Made by a program: the position numbers and the translations under genes | The notes under the pieces: generated by a model | What the model was told of the DNA's origin: nothing | Seen by the model: only the letters and a program-made list of their open reading frames with translations | The model's database searches: none | Origin: Rhynchospora pubera | Taxonomy: Eukaryota; Streptophyta; Magnoliopsida; Poales; Cyperaceae | Direction of reading: 5' to 3' | Assembly: GCA_028095005.1 (NCBI GenBank) | Contig: CM051462.1 | Span: 121,634,752 to 121,698,751 of the forward strand | DNA length: 64,000 nt | Shown here: piece after piece, positions 47,548 through 58,582 of the stretch | Layout of the letters: every line of letters begins with the position of its first letter | Numbering within the stretch: position 1 is the first letter of the stretch

Positions 47548-47970
47548 CTGGAAAACAAAGCACATCAAGTATAATGCTTAAGGATAGATCATGGCACTAG
47601 CGAAAGGATTTCGGATGCAAGTAGAATAGGGACTGGTAATAATGCACGGGATCACCATAGAACAGATACAGTATAGTGGGAATAACCAGTACCTCTTATA
47701 CTTTTTGTACTTTTTATACCAATCAATACAAAGATGAGGTATATACCATACCTAAAAAGATGAAGCAAGAAACAACACAGAACTGTTTGCTAACTACAGG
47801 AAAGGTATAAGCAAGAACATGAAGAATAAATAATCTTCATACCAAGATCACAATGGGTATCAACCGTACCAGTTCTAAATGTACTCACATTCATACCAAA
47901 CAGATAGGAGACAATCCCAGGGTAAGAAAATAAAACTTAGAACAAAAAGGAGAGAAAGGAGAGAAGATAC
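47548..47970 (-). other. Probable leader intron of the antisense gene
   Basis: On the minus strand CTTCTTTTCAG|GTATCT gives a donor at 47970. TTTGTTTTCCAG at 47548 is a strong polypyrimidine acceptor only 5 bases before the ATG at 47542. The 423-bp segment between is AT/T-rich and the upstream exon is C/T- and CCGGCG-rich, as in plant leaders. RNA evidence is lacking. Confidence 0.6.
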
Positions 47971-48180
47971 CTGAAAAGAAGGGAGCTTGCCGGAGAAAAC
48001 TTGCCGGAGAGGGAGAGGAAGGCTCGTCGGAGGATGAGAAGAGCTCGCCGGAAAGAAGGACGAACGATCGTTTGGGAGTAGCAAGGGAAAAGCTCGTCAG
48101 AAAAGAAAGAGGAGAAAGAGAGCTGAAATGATAAATGACAGAAGAAGAGAGAGAAATGGAAGTATAAAAGGCAGGAAGTT
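47971..48180 (-). promoter_or_regulatory. Probable promoter and 5' leader of the antisense gene
   Basis: Read on the minus strand, CCTTTTATACTTCC (around 48160-48172) is TATA-like. A pyrimidine patch TTTCTCTCTCTTCTTC and a GC-richer leader with three CCGG-CGAGCT-type phrases follow. The tandem array at 48301 lies directly upstream. Confidence 0.45.
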
Positions 48181-48296
48181 GAAGGGACAGCAGTGAAGGC
48201 GGTATTAACTTTCACAGATCACGAGGCGAAGATGGAAGGGTTGGCGTGTGGATCAAGGCGCATACCAAGCGACAGCTAACTTGACCGCCTGACCGT

Positions 48297-49190
48297 TTCA
48301 TGTGTTTGGGACTCAAGGGCTTCACCACTTCGTGCTTCACCCAAGAGTCATGTGTTCGGGACTCAAGGGCTTCACCATTTCGTGCTTCACCCAAGAATCA
48401 TGTGTTCGGGACTCAAGGGCTTCACCACTTCGTGCTTCACCCAAGAGTCATGTGTTCGGGACTCAAGGGCTTCACCACTTCGTGCTTCACCCAAGAGTCA
48501 TGTGTTCGGGACTCAAGGGCTTCACCACTTCGTGCTTCACCCAAGAGTCATGTGTTCGGGACTCAAGGGCTTCACCACTTCGTGCTTCACCCAAGAGTCA
48601 TGTGTTCGGGACTCAAGGGCTGCACCACTTCGTGCTTCACCCAAGAGTCATGTGTTCGGGACTCAAGGGCTGCACCACTTCGTGCTTCACCCAAGAGTCA
48701 TGTGTTCGGGACTCAAGGGCTTCACCACTTTGTGCTTCACCCAAGAGTCATGTGTTCGGGACTCAAGGGCTTCACCACTTCGTGCTTCACCCAAGAGTCA
48801 TGTGTTCGGGACTCAAGGGCTTCACCACTTCGTGCTTCACCCAAGAGTCATGTGTTCGGGACTCAAGGGCTTCACCACTTCGTGCTTCACCCAAGAGTCA
48901 TGTGTTCGGGACTCAAGGGCTTCACCACTTCGTGCTTCACCCAAGAATCATGTGTTCGGGACTCAAGGGCTTCACCACTTCGTGCTTCACCCAAGAGTCA
49001 TGTGTTCGGGACTCAAGGGCTTCACCACTTCGTGCTTCACCCAAGAATCATGTGTTCGGGACTCAAGGGCTTCACCACTTTGTGCTTCACCCAAGAGTCA
49101 TGTGTTCGGGACTCAAGGGCTTCACCACTTCGTGTTTCACCCAAGAGTCGTTCTCGGGACTCAAGGGCTTCACCATTTCGTGCCCCACTT
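48297..49190 (+). repeat. Tandem array 2: ~17 copies of an exact 50-bp unit
   Basis: The unit runs TCATGTGTTCGGGACTCAAG then GGCTTCACCACTTCGTGCTTCACCCAAGAG. It recurs every 50 bp with only scattered substitutions, plus one partial copy at the 3' end. Because 50 is not a multiple of 3 and no stop occurs, all three plus frames are open across it, giving 290-300-residue frames. These are artefacts. It lies just inside the 3' LTR and upstream of the antisense promoter. Confidence 0.95.
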
Positions 49191-49256
49191 AAGTCCTGAA
49201 CTTCGCGACTTGATTTTCAACTTACGATGAATACTCATCCCAAGTTCAAGGGCTTA

Positions 49257-49688
49257 TGATAGGGCCGGCCTGATAAAGCTCGGCCCGAATAGAAGGATAC
49301 GGAACCCAACCCAAAAGAGGCCTGCAATGGAGGTAAAGAAGCGGGAAAAGCTGAATTAAACAGCGCGCCCCAAATGAAGTCGGGGGGACAGGCCATAACA
49401 AACTCATACGGAGCACCTCACCGAACATAAGTCGGGAGAATCTAGAGGCATCAAGTAGGCTAACGGCTGTCGGGTGACGTCAGCGTTCTGTTATGAAAAA
49501 TAGGCCTATAAATAGAAGGGGTAGATCATTGTAATAGGGGTTGGCATTTTTGTGGAGAAAAGCGCCTGTATTAGACAGATTGTAAACGGATTGTAATCCC
49601 CAAAATAATCAATAAAGTTCATTTTTCCACTCATTCTCATCTCTAAATTCTCTCACGTTGTTAATCTCTACCAAAACTGAGCTTATCA
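49257..49688 (+). repeat. 3' LTR of Tat-type element
   Basis: Same 432-bp sequence as the 5' LTR apart from one A/G difference beside the TATA box (ATAAGCC versus ATAGGCC). The base before it is reached through TTCAAGGGCTTA, with no obvious polypurine tract. Confidence 0.95.
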
Positions 49689-49693
49689 GAAAG

Positions 49694-51540
49694 TATAACA
49701 TTTGATCTCGTTTTTCTTATTATTATTGAAGCTGATATTAGCGATCATATAATAATAGTAGAAAGATTTTACAAGCAAGGAACTAATAAAATAACGATTT
49801 GACATTCTCTTTGTATGATGATAATTTTTTTTAATTGATGTGTGTGGATAATTGTATGGATTATTATTTAAACTCAAATCACCAACTTCTTGTAGATAAT
49901 TGATGTAGACTTTTTTTTTTGGATAAAATAACCATTCAAGGCAGATTGTTTTGCATTATTTTTATGCTTAAAAGTACAATTTATCTAAGTCTGAGATTGA
50001 AAAGATTAAAAAACAATTACAAACTATTAACTTAAAACTCCCCCAACCTAATGCTATCTCTTAAAAAATTACAATGTTATATCATAATCAACGCAGATGA
50101 TAACTTAAAACACTGAGATTAGCGTTGGAAATATCTCAACCCCTAAATATATATTAAATTATCATCTGTCCCTATCTCTCCATCTTCCTCATTTCCCACC
50201 ACATCTTCAAGCATTAGATATGACTTTATATTTTTATATTTAATATCCCTGAGATCTGTTTAAGTAGTTCCACTTTGTGCATGCGAAAAACGTTTTCGGT
50301 TTTGGTTCCGGATCTGATGGCGACCTTTCTTAAGTCCCAACCGCGTTGTAAAACCACATACAAAGTAGATAACAAAATAAATAACAATTAAAACAGAGAC
50401 ATGACGTGGCGTGTGGTTGTAGTGATTTACAGAACGAAGAGTCTCTTTTTCTAGAATGAAGAGCATTCTATCCTAAGCGGCTAATCCTATCCTCTACATA
50501 AAAAGACTAAAACATAAAAACCAATAAATAGATGCTTCCACGTTGCCATATTTAAATGTAGATTTATTGCTTGTAATTAGGAGCAAATACTATTTGTATA
50601 ATTGTATTGTCAGTTTGTCACCCACCATCCTCGTGCATCACACGTCTAGCTAGTTAATTTATTTGATGAGTCAGCATGATCAAAATTCAACAAATTAAGC
50701 CACTTGACAATGCTTTTGCCTGGATTTGGAACAGAGTCAATTCAGTAACAACAAATAAATGCGCTTTGCGTGGAATTTTTGACATAATTCGTCACTTCAA
50801 TTTCATCCACTCACAAAAACAGTTTTTGGTATGTCCCTTGCTTTCGCGCACTCAGGAAATAAATTAAAACAAAAAAAGGTAAACAAAGGAAAGAGAATTA
50901 CTGTTATTGACTTATTGCCCTTTATTTATGTACAAATTCGCTTTTTCTTGTATAATACAGCAAATGCTTAGGTACTCCTAAATTGGTTTTCTTGATCAGT
51001 GTTACAGGCAATTCAACAATTTAAGTAATAATGGTAATAATACTGCCGGTTGATTGTCTTTCTTAATTTGAAATATACACGTACACTCTTTGATCATTTT
51101 ATTGTACGTTAGATAAAGTGAAGGGAATAAAAAAAAAAGTAATTATAATTTAATGAGTTATGTTTGATAATTCATAAAAAATAAATGAGAAAAACTTTTA
51201 TCTCACATTCCAAAATAATAAATAAAAGATAAAGAGAGAAATCATTTTTCCATTTGAAAGAGAGACAAAAGGATAACATTTTTATTCAAACCAAGAAACA
51301 AGAGTTATCCCTTTATTTATTTTATTTTATCTATTTATCAAACATACCTATGCTATAGCATGTGAGACGAGGTTTATCAAAAGACCTAAAAGTTGAGAGA
51401 AAATCAGAAAAAAATTTATGCCATTTTATATGTTGATTGAGATTTTGTCTAATTTTATTCTCTTTGCAAGTTTATGATCTCTTTATGAAACTTTGACAGG
51501 TTGTTACACACATAGTAAGAAGTCCCGTTATATATGATTT
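49694..51540. other. Gene-free AT-rich spacer
   Basis: No open frame with plausible composition or domain. Sequence before 36150 and after 49693 would be contiguous in the allele without the retrotransposon. Confidence 0.55.
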
Positions 51541-51690
51541 CTTTATGAAACCTGTGTCACGTGTCGTGTCGTGACACGTTAAGACGTGTTAACGTTTGAA
51601 AATTTCAAATACGACACGAGACACATTTGCCATGCTAATTTCATAAACTTATCGTGTCGTGTCGTGTCGTGTGATTTTGAATAACACTAC
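51540..51690. repeat. CGTGTCGTGTCGTG repeat fragment
   Basis: Contains GTGTCGTGTCGTGACACG and TCGTGTCGTGTCGTGTCGTG, related to the CACGACACGA repeat at 2.5-5.2 kb in the opposite orientation. Class unknown. Confidence 0.5.
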
Positions 51691-52075
51691 CTAAAATACT
51701 GATGTGATTTTTCCTGCTTTAGAATTATATCCTATTCTACTCAAATTATTATCGCAAGCGCACGACAATCGTCTAAGTATTTCGGGGTCGAACCACAGGG
51801 ACGAATGTTTAATAACTAAGTTTTAATCCTATTTAATTTACTAAACTAAGAGGTTTGCAAGAAATATTGATTGGTCGCAGAGTTGAATAACTAAATTAAA
51901 TTGAAGTTAAATAAATCCTAGATTAACAAGTTGCAGAAAGAGTAATTAATTGGCTAATTAGAGATTAGGGGCTTAAGGCATGCTAGTTATTCAGTTTGCT
52001 CCAGTCCCAACGGTCTGCTGAAATGAACTCAGGTCGCTTGACAGATTCAGCTGGTCGCTGGCTACTTGGCGGGCA

Positions 52076-55000
52076 TAGACTGTTAGTTAAGTGCATAATT
52101 TTTATTTTATAGTTAATTCCTTTAATTAACCACAAACAAACATGCACAAACACGATCTAGTGCTTAAAGCCTGGTCGAAGGGAAAACCAAGTCTCAAAAT
52201 AAAAACCTTGTGTCTACCGATCTAATCGTTTGTAGAACAGCTTGAGGGTCGAATCCACAGGGACGGCGTTGGAATACCGGTCTTTTACTTTACTAAACTA
52301 GCTAGACGATTTAACTCTTAAGAATTCAAGAATTGTAGGTGGGTGGGCCTAAATCTTAAGTCTAGTTTCGAAGTCAAAACAAGAATTAATGAGAGAGATT
52401 CAACAAGTCATGTAATTCTAGGGTTTCTGGTTGCTAACACTTCTTCTTAGTCCCAGTTCCAGCGGTCCGCTGACTCTCGTAGCTGTCACACCCCGCGCCG
52501 ACACACCGACACGCGGGGCGGGACGGTGGGACGGTATCTTCTGCATCCATCCGACGGCCCGTCAACCTACGTCGCAAGCAGAAAAAAACAAAACAAAACG
52601 GATGTCAGCTACAAAGCTCAGTAACCGATTATTTAACGACGCAGCTTCTCTATATTAGTTGTTAAAGCAAATTAAACATGACTGGATTAATCCACATAAC
52701 AAACCATATATTTTACGACGATAAAAGAGTGGACCTACAGTTTTGATTAACTCTAGCTTATTTGGGATTTAGTTATTCAAAAGATTAGAACTCAACTTAT
52801 AAATTAATGTCAATCCTGTCTAGGAGACTTTTAATTGTTTTTATTTAAGAAAATAGATGAATGTGATTCGGTGTACTTTCATGAGGAATATCATATAATA
52901 TAATACGAGGGTATCCACCTTACATAACTCCAACCCTGCGGGAATAATTCCCGTGCCAAATCCACCCTACATGCCTCAATCCTTACTTAGACCTGGGGAA
53001 AAGGTCCCGCGCCAAGTCCACCATATTGTATTTCCTGACCGTACCTGTGCTTAATCGATCCTACCCATCAAGTGTATACCTAATGTATAGGCACCCGACC
53101 CTGGTTGCTTTGCAACCGCTCCTGCCCTCCACCGTGCACTAAGTGGGGGCTACTATACACCAGTATTGGGTTACTACCGCGGAGTTCCGTGGGGTAGTCC
53201 GCTTCCACACACCTAATAGTTCCAGCCAGTCCAAACAAAAGAAATATATATACCAAATGACCGCTTATCCGCCTAGAGGCTGAATAGCAGAGTAGATCAG
53301 TATGCGTTGCCTATGATCGCTATCATAAGGAGACCACCGGCATTAAGCTGGGGTGCAATCTCCCGATAATGGAAACCACAGGTAAAACAACTTAACTACT
53401 CGGTCTCATTCTGTTTCACTTTCATCATCCATTTTCAATTATTCCAAGTCACTTTAATAATTTATAATCAAATTTAATAGTTCCTATCAAAAGAATAACA
53501 AAATCTCAAAAGGCATCCACACGTCATAAAAAGACAACCACACACGGGCATACACATGCATGCAAAGCCAAGCGGTAATCAAATCAAGCAATACAAAACT
53601 AATTATAGAGAAGTCCGGTTACCTGACTGAGCGATCCATAGCACAAGCAAATCGGGATGACTATAACTGTGACGTAGAACTCGAATTTCAAATGGCCGAC
53701 TATTCAAAGTCAAGGTGGTATTCACAGTTTGCTAGGAAGAGAGAGAAACAGAAATGATATACGAAATGAAATGAAATGAGGTTAGGGTCTATTTATAGTA
53801 GAGGTCTGGCTAAAATGGTAAATATTCTAGATTACTTAATGGCTAAGTAAGCAGAAAGGAATTACTTAGCTATTATTTCTGAAAATATTAATACTATTTA
53901 TAAAAATAACTGAGCCTATTTATAAAGATATTAATTATCAGAAATTATTTATATAAATATTGATTACTTAGCTACTAAAAATGTAGATAAGATCAAATAG
54001 ATATTTTCAAAGTGGATAAGATCAAAGAGATATTTTCAAAGTGGATAAACATGGACATTTTTCAAATAGGACCTTAGAATTCGATGTATTGCAAACAGGT
54101 CCTAAAATTCAGGGATATCACAGTATCGGCCCGCTAAAGGAACTTAGGTCGCTAACCTATTAGACTGGTCGCTGGCTACTTGGCGGGCATAGACAACCTC
54201 GCTGATTCACTCAGCGGCCCGCTAGGATTAGCAATGTGAATGCAAATTGACTTAATTCAGTTGATAATTGTGTAGGGATGATGGCTTAATTAAGGTCCTA
54301 GATCAAACTCTCATTTAGGTCTGGTTATCAATTAATTAACCCAATTTCCCTCGTATAGAATCTAGATTTCAACTATCGTTTCTTGGTCTAGTTTCTACAA
54401 GTTTATACCTTTCTAACCTATGAAATCCTTGAGTTTTCACTCTTGGAAAGGACTTAACTCTCGTTAACTAGTCCTGGTTTAACCTTTCAGTTTGCAACCT
54501 TCATGTTAATCATAACCATGCCTAATAATCTAAGTTTATTTGGACTTAACCACCTAGCAATTAAGCGAGCTCTACTTAACGGGTGTAAACAAATCTACTT
54601 AGACAATCATGACATAATCAATTCAAGCAATTCAAGTAAGGTATACAACACAAAGATATCAAATAAACTAAATAAACATGCAATCAACAACTAAGAATTC
54701 GAGTTTACAACCATAGCCCTAGAACAAACAATCAACAACTAAGAGACATCATACATACACAAGAGAAAATGAGAATAAGGAAAGATTACAACCAATTGCT
54801 CTTGCGTGTCGGAATCTCCTATCAAACACGTCTCTTGCTGTCGCAAATGACCTGCTTGGCGCTGTCACGATCTGGACTTGAGACCTAACTCTCAAATAAC
54901 TCAATATCTAACCCTAACTTGACCTTGTATTTGATCTCCTCTTGTTCTCCCCTCAAAACCTCCTCAAACTGGTCTTTTATAGGCCTTGGGAAGGTGTAGA

Positions 55001-55799
55001 AACGCTGGAAATAACTGAAGACGTGCTCTGGATGCACCTGGAGTCGGTAGAAACCGCCATCTAAATATAGAAATGCTAAATCGGGCGATTCTGCTAAATC
55101 TGACAGTTTCAGGTCTGCGGGCCGCTGGGACTTTCAGCGGGTCGCAGAAAAATGTCAGCACTGCGTCCTGTCAGTATTTTAGGCATATCTCCTTCATCCG
55201 AACTCCGTTTGAGGTGATTCAAGATCCGTTGGAAAGCTTAGAACGAGCTCTTCAACTTTATGGACTCATACAAGTCATTTATTGTCCAGAATCTGCAATA
55301 AAATTAGAAACTATGGTAGTAACTCATTCTTGACACAAAAACTCTAATTAAACTAACCTAAACTCATCTAAACTATGTAAACTCAAGGCAATTGATTTAG
55401 TTTGGAGACAAAATGGTACCTGAATATGCATATAAAATCCACTGATCAAAGCCATTCACACAAGAGAAAAAAGATGGAAATTGTACCTCTCTTGGTATAG
55501 TAACCAAGAGGCTCAATCCTACTGCTTAGGAGTTGATGGGGAGCTCTCCAAACACCTCTAAGTCGAGATGCCTCGAGTCCACTATGGTATTAACCAAGTT
55601 CTCAACAAACTATGCTAGTAGTTTGGAGAACAAGTCTAATCCCTAGCTTTCCCTTTCTTCAAGCAAATGACCAAGTTCTCAACCTGAATGATCTGTCAAT
55701 AATAAACCTAGGAACAAATGATAAAATATCATCCATAACATAAACTAATATTTAAGTCATTAAACTTTTTGACTTCTAGGACATAACTCCAACATAGAC
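52076..55799 (-). mobile_element. Composite LTR insertion nested in LTR A, TAGAC duplication
   Basis: Insert 52081-55794 begins TGTTAGTTAAG and ends ACTCCAACA. It is flanked by perfect TAGAC (52076-52080, 55795-55799). Its lower part, including 54130-54720, is a diverged relative of family A, with a minus-strand TATA box (CCTATAAAAG) near 54970. Its upper ~390 bp (about 55400-55794) read on the minus strand begin TGTTGGAGTTATGTCCTAGA, which recalls Angela/BARE-type Copia LTRs. So this is probably two elements, one inside the other; their internal junction is not resolved. It also contains the 52484-54122 solo LTR. Confidence 0.65.
52479..54127 (+). mobile_element. Solo LTR (family C), 1639 bp, nested third level
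   Basis: Element 52484-54122 begins TGTCACACCCCGCGCC and ends GGGATATCACA. Flanks GTAGC (52479-52483) and GTATC (54123-54127) are a 5-bp target duplication with one change. TGTCACRCCCC starts are typical of Tekay/Del-type Ty3/gypsy LTRs. A TATA-like CTATTTATAG occurs near 53790, as expected near the U3/R border in + orientation. No internal region remains. Confidence 0.75.
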
Positions 55800-56999
55800 C
55801 ACCTCGCTAGTTCACTCAGCGGCCCGCTGGTGTCAAGCTGAGACTACTACTTAGTTGATTTAAATGTTGCTTTGTGTATAAAATTGAGTTTATATTGAAG
55901 TGTTGCAGATCAAACTCTCGTTTTAGGTCTGGTTATTGATTCAACTAACCTCAAAACTATCAAGTAGGTCTAGACTTCAACTTTCGTTTCGTGGTCTAGT
56001 TTCTACGGGTCTATACCTTTCTAACTTATGAATTCTTTAAGCTTTCGCTATTAGAAAAGACTTCTAACTCTCGTTAATTAGTCTTGGTTCAATCTTTCGA
56101 TTATAAACCTTCAAGTTGGTACAATTGATATCAAATACTTAGATTAATTTGGACTTAACTATCTAACTAATCAAACAAAGCCTATACTTGATGGATACGA
56201 GCAAACTAACCTAAGCAATTCAATCTCAATCAGATAAGCAATTAAGGAAAGGAAATAAAACACAACATGCAACTAAGAAATCAACTAAAATAACAATATC
56301 AATTCATAAACTTAAAGGTTCACTGCCATGGTCCCTAAAAAGGTATCTACTCACGATTAGACATCAAACACAACAACCAAGTATCAAAGAGAAAAGAAAA
56401 CATAAGAAATAAACTAAGTTACAACAGAAAAGCAACTTGATCTCTATCTTTCTATCTTATGCTACTCGACAGCGGCTCGCAGGAGACTCTGGCGACCCGC
56501 TGGACCTGTGCAGTTATGTGCTCCTTTCGCTGAGAAAATCTCCTCTAAATTGTCGACCCTCTGGCTTCAACTTTTCCTCCTTATATAATCAGTAGTGTCG
56601 GTTCTCTAAAAGTGGGGATCGTGCAAATAGAGGCTCTAAATTTGGCGTAGACGGTTGTGGGAGAGATGACAAATCTGGCTGGCTATTTTTGTCTGTCGGT
56701 TACCATCCTCCAGCGGTCCGCTGCCAAGTATAGCGACCCGCTGGACTCCCTGTGGGTCGCTGATCAGGTCTGTGGGTCGCAGGTCTAGTCTGAAATCACT
56801 CCAAAATATCGTGTCGAGTAGCCACATCGCGTAGATCCTATACAAAATGAAGCAACCATGGCAGAGTACCTAGCTTCTAACCTAAATTAACAATTAAACA
56901 TTAGAAAAATCACATAAAATCAAGAAATTAAGACCTATAAATAATTAAAATACTAGATATGAAAACCATTTATCAAACACCCTTAAAAAAAAAACAAAA

Positions 57000-58580
57000 A
57001 AAAAACAAACGAATAATACATTTATACATTGGAAAGGTTCCTCCAGTACTCCCAGTCCATCTCCCTCGATTTAAACCATCAAGGAAAAGGTGCCCAAAAA
57101 TCAATTGAAGCCTAACTTTCAAGACTTCTAAGCTTAGAGAAAGAAGTCCACCAAGACAGTCCTAAGCCCAAAATAGACGTTGATTAAGTGTGAATCCTAG
57201 TACAATTTATTTATTGATTATGATTTTGTGCAAATTTGAATTTGTATAAATAGGCTCGCAATAATATTTGTTCATTTTGGCACGATGGAAATACATTTAT
57301 ATTTTGACGATTATTATCAGGGCCTTTTAAGGATAAAAAGGGATTAAGAAACCTGAATTCCATGCCATAATTCAAAAGCAAAGAGACTATTCTAAATTAA
57401 CTATCTTCCCTCCAATTGTCTTTCGGGACTATTCTAAATTAACTATCTTATTTGAGATTTTCTTATATTTCGGATCCAAAATTTCATTATAAAAAAAAAC
57501 AAGTTAATTCTGAGGATCGATATCAAATGAAAGTTTTGCATAATTGCGGTTGCACTTGTTTAGAAAGTTGTGAATTCAGGCTAGACATAAAATATGGCTT
57601 TAAATCTCTGCACTAGTCGTCTAGTCAGCGTTCTCAGTTAATCATCTATTAATTTAGGCCAAGGAAGATACTGATTAATTTGTTGCGGTCCGTATGAAAA
57701 GGTCAAGAAACATAGATCATCTATTTTTATTTCGAATTTGGATAATCCGGATATATTTGGCAAGTCGAAGCTCTATTCGTATATATCTATCCATGTAATT
57801 TACTTGAATAAGAAACGGCTAATTATTTATTTACAGATACAAATAGAATAAATGATAATAAGAACACGGACAAAAAATTTTAAAAAAATATTTGTTGCGT
57901 TACAACTTTTGAGCTGCATGTGTTTTAGTTGAACGGTTCAAATAGTGTCCCCTTCTATCAGACGGTTGAGTTTGAGAGGATGCAATTAATGGAAAAAACA
58001 GCTACTCTAATCATGAATGTGTGCTCCTCATATATATGTTTATTATCCCAGGTACAGAAAGAAAACAACACATAGCTAGGTACAAAAAAAAACTATATTT
58101 TAGTGAGGCATGATGGGATTCTTGATGACCATAACAACCGATCGAACCACCTTATTGACTTGTTCAATTTACTTTTTATTTTTTTATAGTTAAAAGCAAT
58201 AAAACATATCTGGCAGAAAGAAAAGGCAAATAAAACAAGAACGCTCTACCTAAGTCGGGCACCACAAACCCTATAAGAGAAAGAATTGGACAGTGACTTG
58301 CCTCACGTAAAATAAATATTCATGTCACTATGAAAGAAAGGAAAATAAATATATAATATAAAAGAGAACCAATAACAATTATTGTGATTCTTCAACAATC
58401 CTATGGCCATGAATTTCTTATTTTACATGTATAGGTTTCCTAATCAACCCCAAAAAGTGCCGATGAGGTAAGATTTTGGTAATCGATCGAACACTATTTG
58501 AAAAAAAAAATAAATGCAAAAGAAAGAACACAACAGATACTAAAAAAAGGATAAATAATAAGCGATAATTTGTTAAATGT
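57000..58580. other. Gene-free spacer, HIPP 3' side
   Basis: No supported gene. A 40-odd-bp phrase (GACTATTCTAAATTAACTAT) is repeated at about 57388 and 57428. The last few hundred bases probably include the 3' UTR of the HIPP gene ending at 58583. Confidence 0.5.
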
Positions 58581-58582
58581 AA

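Larger units (their letters stand above)
36150..49693 (+). mobile_element. Ty3/gypsy Tat-type LTR retrotransposon, 13.5 kb, near-intact and young
   Basis: The element spans 36155-49688 with LTRs at 36155-36586 and 49257-49688 (432 bp each, TG...CA). It is flanked by perfect 5-bp duplications GAAAG (36150-36154, 49689-49693). By eye the LTRs differ at one base (A at 36401, G at 49503 region). Order is LTR, primer site, gag, protease, RT/RNase H, second RNase H, integrase, tandem array, antisense gene, tandem array, LTR. A second RNase H and an antisense ORF between pol and the 3' LTR are hallmarks of the Tat group. There is no chromodomain. The pol frame is broken once near 41018, so this copy is probably not autonomous as written. 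Confidence 0.93.
51695..56980 (-). mobile_element. Solo LTR (family A), inverted copy, split by a nested insertion
   Basis: Minus-strand copy of the 7441-9053 LTR: 51700-52080 plus 55800-56975, about 1.56 kb without the insert. Ends read TGATGTGATT...CATTTATCA on the plus strand. The flanks AATAC (51695-51699) and AACAC (56976-56980) are a 5-bp target duplication with one change. Similarity to the 7.4-kb copy is high over long stretches, roughly nine in ten bases where I compared it. Confidence 0.82.

Noticed and set aside
48297..49190. CRISPR-like look of a regularly spaced repeat
   Set aside because: Units are contiguous and nearly identical over all 50 bp, with no unique spacers and no cas genes, in a plant retrotransposon.
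48300..49230. Three long plus-strand open frames (292-299 codons) over one region
   Set aside because: They are the same 50-bp tandem unit read in three frames; 50 is not a multiple of 3 and the unit lacks stops. There is no non-repeat coding sequence or domain.
52431..53757. Short open frames inside nested LTRs
   Set aside because: They lie within non-coding LTR sequence with defined ends and show no domains.
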